NCBI GenBank assembly: GCA_038222915.1
Contig: JBBRHH010000306.1
Span: forward strand, 1-7,287
Length of the DNA: 7,287 nt
Reading direction: 5' to 3'
Source of the DNA: JBBRHH01 sp038222915
Lineage (GTDB): Bacteria > Planctomycetota > Phycisphaerae > Tepidisphaerales > Tepidisphaeraceae
The stretch's first letter is position 1, and each line of letters begins with the position of its first letter. Both the position numbers and the translations under genes were made by a program. Shown in pieces: positions 1 through 5,875 of the stretch. The notes beneath the pieces were generated by a model. The model saw only the letters and a list, made by a program, of their open reading frames with translations. It did no database searches and was not told where the DNA came from.

Positions 1-711
1 GATGCCGATGTAGTCTTCATCTGCGTCACCGACACCCCCGATGTTGAGCAGGTCATCCTCGGCAACAACGGCCTCCTCTCCACCGCCCGGCCCGGCCTCA
101 TCGTCGTTGACCACTCCACCATCTCCCCCACCGCCACGAAACACATGGCCGCGCAACTTGCGACGCGCGGCGCACAACTCCTCGACGCCCCCATAAGCGG
201 CGGCGACGTCGGCGCGCGCAATGGCACCCTCTCCATAATGGTCGGCGGCGAATCCTCCGCCTTCCAGACCGCCGAACCCATCATGCGCGCCTTTGGCAAA
301 ACCATCACCCACTGCGGCGAGAGCGGCACCGGCCAGTTCACCAAACTCGTTAACCAGATTCTCGTAACCATCACGAACCTCGGCGTCTGCGAGGCCCTGG
401 TCTTTGCCAAACAAAACGGCCTCGACCTCACCAAAACCATCGCCGCGGTCGGCGGCGGCGCAGCCGGTTCCTGGCAACTCACCAACCTCGGCCCAAAAAT
501 GGTCGCGCACGATTTCTCTCCGGGCTTCACTATCGACCTCCAGCAAAAAGACCTCCGCCTCGTCATGCAGGCCGCACAGCAATCCAAAGTTCCCATCCCC
601 GCCGCGTCCCTGGTCCACCAGCTCTTCAGCGCCGCCCAAGCCGCCGGCAACGGTCCGGCCGGCACCCAGGCCCTCTTCGCAGTGATAGAGCAGCTCGCGG
701 GAAAGAAGTAA
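1..711 (+). CDS. Beta-hydroxyacid dehydrogenase, 3-hydroxyisobutyrate / tartronate-semialdehyde reductase family (5' partial)
   Basis: NAD(P)-dependent oxidoreductase of the family that interconverts small beta-hydroxyacids and their semialdehydes in the cytoplasm. The frame is open from base 1, giving 236 visible residues. Family members run to about 290, so roughly 55-60 residues are missing, including the GxGxMG dinucleotide-binding start. Seen in order: the end of the Rossmann domain (DADVVFICV, 1-9); VDHST (36-40), matching the DxST motif; the substrate-binding block DAPISGG (62-68) followed by GA..GTLSIMVGG; GTGQFTKLVNQ with the predicted catalytic Lys115; and FSPGFTIDLQQKDL (172-185) with the conserved KDL. 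The KLxNQ form and GGAAGS (about 151-156) resemble bacterial tartronate-semialdehyde reductase (GarR) more than mammalian HIBADH, which has KxxNN. Glyoxylate or succinic semialdehyde reductase activity is also possible; substrate cannot be fixed from sequence. It ends 5 nt before the next gene, suggesting co-transcription. Confidence 0.93.
   Translation, partial: DADVVFICVTDTPDVEQVILGNNGLLSTARPGLIVVDHSTISPTATKHMAAQLATRGAQLLDAPISGGDVGARNGTLSIMVGGESSAFQTAEPIMRAFGKTITHCGESGTGQFTKLVNQILVTITNLGVCEALVFAKQNGLDLTKTIAAVGGGAAGSWQLTNLGPKMVAHDFSPGFTIDLQQKDLRLVMQAAQQSKVPIPAASLVHQLFSAAQAAGNGPAGTQALFAVIEQLAGKK
701..708 (+). promoter_or_regulatory. Weak purine-rich ribosome-binding site of the 717 gene
   Basis: GAAAGAAG ends 8 nt before the ATG at 717 and lies inside the last codons of the dehydrogenase gene. 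It is a poor match to the Shine-Dalgarno consensus but is the only purine-rich stretch at suitable spacing. With the stop at 709-711 and only 5 nt between genes, translation of the second gene may depend on ribosomes finishing the first. This is inference. Confidence 0.35.
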
Positions 712-716
712 AAACC

Positions 717-3041
717 ATGAACACCAAAGCCCTTCTCACTGCGATTGCATTACTCGCGCCAATCACGGCCATCGCCGCCCCACCACCCGCGCCCTACGAA
801 CCCAAATTCTGGAAAGACACCCCCGACCAGGCCAAAGTCCTTGCCGCAACTTTCATCGGCGGCAAAGGCAACGAATGGCTCGTCTCCGGCGGCTTCCTCC
901 CCGATGGCAGCATCATCCTCGCCGGCAACATCGCCGGCCCACTCTTCGACTTGGCCGACGTAAAAACAATCGGCACCGACCTCCCAGCCCCACCCGAGGC
1001 CAAACGCGTCCCGGAAATAGAACACACCAAGACCGGCGACCAGCCGAAAGTCGACAAAGAAGGCAAGCCAATCTTCGAAAAGCCGTCTTGGCGTCACGCC
1101 GGCGTAACCGGCTTCCTCGTCCATTGCTCGCCCGATCTGAAAAAGATCCTCTCCGTCCATCGCCTCCCCTGGACCAGTGCCGCCCTCACCTCCGCCGCCG
1201 TCGCAAAAGACGGCAGCATCTACATCGCCGGCCGTGCCACCGACAACATCACCAACCTCGGCGGCCAGATTGAAGAACTCTCCGTTGCCCCCGAAGTCGC
1301 GCGCAAAGACGGCAAGTGCGACCACGCCTTCATAGCCAAACTCTCCCCCAGCGCAGACAGAGTCGAATGGGTCAGGCACGCCAAAGGCCAATGTGATGCG
1401 CCCCAACTCTCCGTCGACGAAAACTCCATCCACTTCCTCGCCCAGCAGGCTTACTTCTTCAATCCCGCCGGCAAACTCTCCAAATCCACCGTCATCCCCG
1501 GCGGCGTAAAGAAAACAACCTCCATCAGCCCCATTGACGGATCCATAGCAGTCGGCGGCGAACACCACTGGCCCACCGGCCGCGAACCTTGGCGCTGCCC
1601 CACCCTCAACATCCACAACTCCGATTGTTCTCTAAAATATCAACTTTACGACTGGCCCGGCCCCTACGTCGGCCTCGACAATAGCCGCCTCGTCTCCGAT
1701 TCCGCCATCCGCTTCCTCACCCACGACCACCAGGGCAACATCCTTTTCCAGGCATGGTCCGACGGCGGCAACAGCGTCATGACCGCCCAACCCGCCGACA
1801 TGCGCACCAGCGTCACCCTCCCCGGCCTCGGCATCAACGCCGCCGGTGCAGGCGTCCTCAGCGCCGCCTACCTCGTCCGTCTCGACCACAACGACTTCCA
1901 CGTCACCGCCTGGACCCTCTGGCTCGCCTTCGGCCCCACCGGCAAGCCCAACAGCGTCTTCATCGACAACATGGCCGAAGCCGAAGACAGCTCCGTCTGC
2001 ATCGCCGGCCGCTCCGCCTCCTACCTCTGGCAAACCCACAACAAACTCTCCGACGCTCCCGCCTCCGGCGAATACGTCGCGGTCCTCCGCCCCGATCTCA
2101 CCGGCGTTCGCTTCTGCTCCATCATTCCCGGCACAGGAGGCGCCGAAGTGACCCACGAGCGCGCCGGCTGGGGCATCGTCACCAGCAAACAACGGGCTCT
2201 CTTCGTAGGCAGCGCCACCAAAGAAGAAGACGCCCAACAACCAGCAACACCAACCGTCAATGCACTCCAGCCCAACTACGCCGGCGGCTGGACCGACGGT
2301 TACGCAGTCCTCCTCGACCTCTCCACCGAAGATGCGCCCACGCCCGACGCCAGCAACGTCCCCACCACACCCGGCCCAACCAGCGCAAGTTTCGAGCGCA
2401 GCGCGGCTGGAAAAGGAAAACACACCGCCCCCACGCCGCCCGACGCAACAACCTTCCTCTTCAAACCCGACATCCCCAAGTGGGTCACCGTAGACGCCGA
2501 ATTCCGCGATCGCTCCGCCAAATTCTGGCCATCGTTCCTCTACGGAAAATCCGTCGAAGGCACGGCCAAAGTAGAAAACGCCCAACTCACCGCCACCGCA
2601 AGCATTTCCTGCACCTCCGCTTGCCAGTCCAAAGGCGATCAATCGCTCCGTCTCCTCGGAGAACTATTCAAATCCGAGGAAGCACCGGCCCTTCAGTTCA
2701 AGCTCGACTCCCTCGGAAAACTCCAAACCATCGAACTGACCAGCGCCGATGCAAAAGGAAAACCCCAGAAGCGCACCGTCGATTATTACGATGCCAAGGG
2801 CACCCTCGAACTCGCCGGCCAAAAGATCCCCGTCACCCCCAAAGTCACCGTCGCCTTCGGAAAGGCCCAGGGCATTTACCGCGGCCCCAACAAAGTCGAC
2901 CCGGCCGTCGATTCCCTGCAACTCAACGCCTGGATGACGCTCAAAGGATCCGACCTGGGATTAAAATCCCCGGCTACAAATACAGAAATAGACATTCGCA
3001 TCGGCATGAGCGGCATCGCCCCGCCCCCGGATCCCAAATAA
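717..3041 (+). CDS. Secreted propeller-like repeat protein with C-terminal YceI-like domain
   Basis: 774-residue exported protein of unknown function. MNTK followed by a hydrophobic stretch ending AIA-APPP (1-21) is a good Sec signal peptide and supports the ATG at 717. Residues about 40-535 carry recurring short strands of the form DGSIxIAGx: DGSIILAGN (63-71), DGSIYIAGR (165-173), DGSIAVGGE (274-282), a looser QGNILFQAW (339-347), DSSVCIAGR (424-432) and RALFVGS (493-499). The first follows FIGGKGNEW, much like SBBP-type propeller repeats. A six- or seven-bladed beta-propeller is inferred. A Pro/Thr-rich linker (about 537-579) leads to residues about 588-765. There, LRLLGELF...PALQFKLDSLGKL followed by GTLELAGQKIPVTPKVTVAF resembles the lipocalin-like YceI fold, which in other proteins binds isoprenoid-type lipids. 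There is no membrane anchor or sorting tail, so it is probably periplasmic or released. The first gene lies 5 nt upstream; the stop is 1 nt from the convergent cyclase gene. The reading frame is confident, the function is not. Confidence 0.85.
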   Translation: MNTKALLTAIALLAPITAIAAPPPAPYEPKFWKDTPDQAKVLAATFIGGKGNEWLVSGGFLPDGSIILAGNIAGPLFDLADVKTIGTDLPAPPEAKRVPEIEHTKTGDQPKVDKEGKPIFEKPSWRHAGVTGFLVHCSPDLKKILSVHRLPWTSAALTSAAVAKDGSIYIAGRATDNITNLGGQIEELSVAPEVARKDGKCDHAFIAKLSPSADRVEWVRHAKGQCDAPQLSVDENSIHFLAQQAYFFNPAGKLSKSTVIPGGVKKTTSISPIDGSIAVGGEHHWPTGREPWRCPTLNIHNSDCSLKYQLYDWPGPYVGLDNSRLVSDSAIRFLTHDHQGNILFQAWSDGGNSVMTAQPADMRTSVTLPGLGINAAGAGVLSAAYLVRLDHNDFHVTAWTLWLAFGPTGKPNSVFIDNMAEAEDSSVCIAGRSASYLWQTHNKLSDAPASGEYVAVLRPDLTGVRFCSIIPGTGGAEVTHERAGWGIVTSKQRALFVGSATKEEDAQQPATPTVNALQPNYAGGWTDGYAVLLDLSTEDAPTPDASNVPTTPGPTSASFERSAAGKGKHTAPTPPDATTFLFKPDIPKWVTVDAEFRDRSAKFWPSFLYGKSVEGTAKVENAQLTATASISCTSACQSKGDQSLRLLGELFKSEEAPALQFKLDSLGKLQTIELTSADAKGKPQKRTVDYYDAKGTLELAGQKIPVTPKVTVAFGKAQGIYRGPNKVDPAVDSLQLNAWMTLKGSDLGLKSPATNTEIDIRIGMSGIAPPPDPK

Positions 3042-3045
3042 ATCA
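3039..3045. other. Tail-to-tail gene junction with one base between stop codons
   Basis: The plus-strand gene stops with TAA at 3039-3041. The minus-strand cyclase stops with TGA, read from 3045 to 3043. Only base 3042 separates them. There is no room for an intergenic terminator, and none was found close by within either 3' coding end. Confidence 0.95.
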
Positions 3046-5832
3046 CTTCTCCGACAGAACAATCTGCCCATCAAAATCCTTCGGGCATTCCACCAGATAT
3101 TCCTCGCACATCTGCCGGTAAGTCTTACTCAACTTCGAATCCCCGAACGCAGCGTCCAGCTCATTCAGCGCAACAATGCACTCCGCAAACGCCCGATTCT
3201 GAAAAGCATCAAACGCCGTCTTCGTCATCGCCACATACCGGTGCTGCTCGTCCGTCGCTTCGGCAATGGGCGCGATCGGCTCAAACGTCATCACCCCGCG
3301 CGTCTTCCCCTTCACCTGCAAACTCGCGATCGGCCGGAACAGAAAATGCTCCCGCGCCAGTTCCTCCGTACGCCCGCTCACCAGTCCCTTCGTCCCCGTC
3401 GCCTTATTCGCCGACTCCAGCCGCGCCCCAAGATTGACACAATCGCCCAGCACCGTGTACTCGGCAAAATCAGCCCCGCCCGCGTCGCCCACAATCATCA
3501 TCCCCGTGCTCACTCCCACCCGAACGGCGAGCGGCTGGTGGCCGCGCTCCACCAGTTCCTTATTAAACGAGATCATCGCGATCTGCATATCGAGGCCAGT
3601 CGCAACGGCCCTCACCGCGTGATCTGGACAATCCATCGGCGCGCCAAAGAAAAATAGAATGCCATCCCCCATGAACCGGTTGATGAACCCCTCGCGCTTG
3701 TTGATCACCGGCACCATGAGCGAAAGGTATTCATTCAAGAGCGGAACTGCTGCCTCCTGCAGCTTCTCCGAAATAGTCGTGAATCCCGCCAGATCCGTAA
3801 AGATAACGGTCATCTCCCGCAGCTCCCCCTCCATTCCGGACTTGTGCGGATTGTCCAGCAAATGATTCACCAGCTTCGGATCCACATACTTCTGAAAGCG
3901 TTTCTTGATCCGCGCCCGCTCGGTGATCTCCGTAATAAACCGCGACAACGTCAACGCCGACCACACCGCAACCGATGCCACCAGCGGCGCCGCCAGTCCG
4001 ACTATCGAATTGCCATAGTCAAAACGAACAAAGCAGTTCAATAACGTATATCCTCCGATGACCGCCGCGGTGCACATCAGCGCCTTCCACGGCGAAAGCC
4101 ACGCCACAATCCCGGTCGTGAGTAAACCGATCACCCCCGTGATAAGCGCCACCGTCCACCACGCACCCATCTGCCACATCTGCCCGGTCACGATCGCGTT
4201 GAACACTACACCGTGAACCACCACGCCTGGACACTTCGCATGAATGCTCGTCGGGACGGTGTCCATCGCCCCCGCCGCTGTCCATCCAATCAACACCGCT
4301 CGACCGTTGGCATGCTGATGCAGCGACGACCGCAACGCGTTGATCTGCGACGTTAGATCGCGATTCGCCACGGCCACCCGATCCAGCGCATCCGCCGCGC
4401 TCATGAACGCACGGTCCTCGGCGGTGAGCTCGTCGGGCTTGATACTCTTGTACTGCTCGAGAAACGGCACAATGTCCTTGAGCGTTGCGTCAATGATCGG
4501 CTGCCGCACCGTAGCGTCATGCAAATCCGGAACGTGCTTCTGATACTCAGCCAGCTTGTCTGGATCGGTCGTCGACAACAGCGCCTGCAGCGCCTGGTCC
4601 GCGGCCACATTGTTCTTCGCCACGCCTGCACGCCGCTGGCTGATCTCCCAGATCTCGACCGCTGGAAGATGCTGGGCGATGACGCGCCGCGCTGGATAGT
4701 CGTACATCGTCTTCCAGTCGCGCGTCCCAAACCATGGAATATCCATATACAGCGTGACATCGCCGTAGGCCTCCGACTGATACGTGTGGACCGGAATGGT
4801 GATCAATCGGCCGTTCGCGGGTATGGTGACTTGATCGCGGGCAAGCACGGCTCGCGACAGATCCGCATCGAGTTGCGCGCACGCAAGCGCCAGGCCCATC
4901 TGGGGTACAAGCCGTCCATTGTGTTGAATGAACAGCGGAACGCCGCGCACGACGCCATCGGGCTCCTGCAGATAATCGACAAACGCGGTGTATTGCGCTG
5001 CCGCCGCGAGCTTCGATATTGTCAGGACGGAGGCGCCCGAACCCAGCGGCGCGATATTTCCCGGACGAATCGGCACTGTCAACCGCTTGGCCTCCTGCTC
5101 CGCCACATACTGCTGATATTCTCTCGCCAGCAGGCGCGGCAATGCACCGCTGCCAGTCGAGTGCGGCAGGATCATCTCGCGAAGCTCATACAGCGACCGT
5201 TGACCGCCGGCCATCGCTTTCTCAACGCGAACGGCAAGCGCGTGCTCGCGCGCGTCAAAGAAAAGATCCGAATCCGCGGCCTTCACGCCCTGCTTGGCCA
5301 GGACCGCATTGGCTTGCTCGATCGACGCCTCGCAGTCGTTCTCAAGTGCTTTCGCTATCGCGATCTCCTGGGCCGAAGCTTTCGCGGCCGTCTCGGCAAA
5401 ATTGAACTTCGAAGGCACCAGCACGCACCCAGCCCGCCGTATCGCGGCCGCAAACTCCCCGTCCTCGTCCACCTCGGTCACTGATTCGTTCACTTCGCGC
5501 ACAAGCCGCGTCGGCTTGGGTTCGGAGAACAGAATATCCATCGCAATCACCTTCGCCCCGGCCATATGCAACTCATCAATCATGTCTGCAATCACCGTCC
5601 GCGACCACGGCCACGCCCCCACCGACTGCAACGTCGAATCGTCAATATCCACGTGCAGAATGCGGTCGGTCGGCTTTGGCGTAAAATACTGGAAGTGCTT
5701 GGCGCGCGTGTCATAAGTCCATCGCTCAAGGGAGCGAAACGCATCAACGCGGTCGAGCACAATCACAACAATGGTAAGGACGATCCCCAACAGAAATGTG
5801 CGGAACAGCAGTACGCGCTCAAAACGGGTCAT
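3043..5832 (-). CDS. CHASE2-domain membrane class III adenylate/guanylate cyclase
   Basis: Membrane sensor expected to convert ATP (or GTP) to a cyclic nucleotide in response to an extracytoplasmic signal; 929 residues from the chosen start. Order: TM1 (8-28); CHASE2 sensor about 50-552, opening with HVDIDDSTLQSVGAWPWSR and MDILFSEPKP and closing with RAVLIGWTAAGAMD and CPGVVVHGVVFNAI; three TM segments (about 557-579, 584-601, 609-630); a linker, ERARIKKRFQKYVDP, typical before cyclase domains; class III catalytic domain (about 672-853); and a helical tail ending in CPKDFDGQIVLSEK, a common ending in CHASE2 cyclases. Both metal-binding Asp are present (FTD, D680; MGD, D723), as are the Asn and Arg of GDCVNLGAR (N800, R804) and Thr793 of EYTVLGD. 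The base-specifying Lys is Arg719. The sensor carries two long helical insertions. The ATG at 5832 puts a short basic segment before TM1; an upstream in-frame ATG at 5925 would overlap the neighbouring gene and add a non-membrane tail, so it was not used. No clear Shine-Dalgarno site is seen. Confidence 0.95.
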   Translation of the reverse strand: MTRFERVLLFRTFLLGIVLTIVVIVLDRVDAFRSLERWTYDTRAKHFQYFTPKPTDRILHVDIDDSTLQSVGAWPWSRTVIADMIDELHMAGAKVIAMDILFSEPKPTRLVREVNESVTEVDEDGEFAAAIRRAGCVLVPSKFNFAETAAKASAQEIAIAKALENDCEASIEQANAVLAKQGVKAADSDLFFDAREHALAVRVEKAMAGGQRSLYELREMILPHSTGSGALPRLLAREYQQYVAEQEAKRLTVPIRPGNIAPLGSGASVLTISKLAAAAQYTAFVDYLQEPDGVVRGVPLFIQHNGRLVPQMGLALACAQLDADLSRAVLARDQVTIPANGRLITIPVHTYQSEAYGDVTLYMDIPWFGTRDWKTMYDYPARRVIAQHLPAVEIWEISQRRAGVAKNNVAADQALQALLSTTDPDKLAEYQKHVPDLHDATVRQPIIDATLKDIVPFLEQYKSIKPDELTAEDRAFMSAADALDRVAVANRDLTSQINALRSSLHQHANGRAVLIGWTAAGAMDTVPTSIHAKCPGVVVHGVVFNAIVTGQMWQMGAWWTVALITGVIGLLTTGIVAWLSPWKALMCTAAVIGGYTLLNCFVRFDYGNSIVGLAAPLVASVAVWSALTLSRFITEITERARIKKRFQKYVDPKLVNHLLDNPHKSGMEGELREMTVIFTDLAGFTTISEKLQEAAVPLLNEYLSLMVPVINKREGFINRFMGDGILFFFGAPMDCPDHAVRAVATGLDMQIAMISFNKELVERGHQPLAVRVGVSTGMMIVGDAGGADFAEYTVLGDCVNLGARLESANKATGTKGLVSGRTEELAREHFLFRPIASLQVKGKTRGVMTFEPIAPIAEATDEQHRYVAMTKTAFDAFQNRAFAECIVALNELDAAFGDSKLSKTYRQMCEEYLVECPKDFDGQIVLSEK

Positions 5833-5875
5833 GATCGATGCAGCCCGCGGGCGTAAAGTCGGCTCCCAGCGAGTT
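5833..5875 (-). other. 43-nt spacer between surface-protein and cyclase genes, with a 10-bp palindrome
   Basis: This is the only non-coding stretch of any size. It contains the perfect palindrome GCCCGCGGGC at 5843-5852, whose near edge is 10 nt upstream of the cyclase ATG. On the minus strand a GGGAG lies about 30 nt before the ATG, too far to act as a normal ribosome-binding site, and no start codon lies between them in frame. No T-run follows the palindrome, so it is not a recognisable intrinsic terminator. Read-through from the surface-protein gene into the cyclase gene is therefore possible. Confidence 0.6.
5843..5852. repeat. Perfect 10-bp GC palindrome GCCCGCGGGC
   Basis: All ten bases are self-complementary with no loop. 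It could be an operator half-site or chance in GC-rich DNA. It sits just upstream of the cyclase start, where a bound protein or RNA structure could affect expression; this is speculation. Confidence 0.3.

Noticed and set aside
1632..2642. 336-codon antisense frame, and a similar 288-codon one at 750-1616
   Set aside because: Both products are Gly/Ala/Glu/Val-rich without recognisable motifs, as expected opposite a gene with strong C at third codon positions.
2957..2970. Hairpin GGGAT-TAAA-ATCCC near the end of the exported-protein gene as a terminator
   Set aside because: The stem is only 5 bp before a mismatch, and no T-run follows on either strand. It lies within coding sequence and is probably chance.
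1754..3121. 455-codon open frame on the plus strand overlapping the exported-protein gene
   Set aside because: Its product is extremely rich in Arg, His and Pro with no domain pattern. It is an out-of-frame shadow produced by the GC-rich, C-ending codons of the 717-3041 gene, which has a signal peptide and repeats.
4519..5484. 321-codon plus-strand frame opposite the cyclase gene
   Set aside because: Arg/Leu-rich product with no recognisable fold. The minus-strand frame here encodes identifiable CHASE2 sequence.
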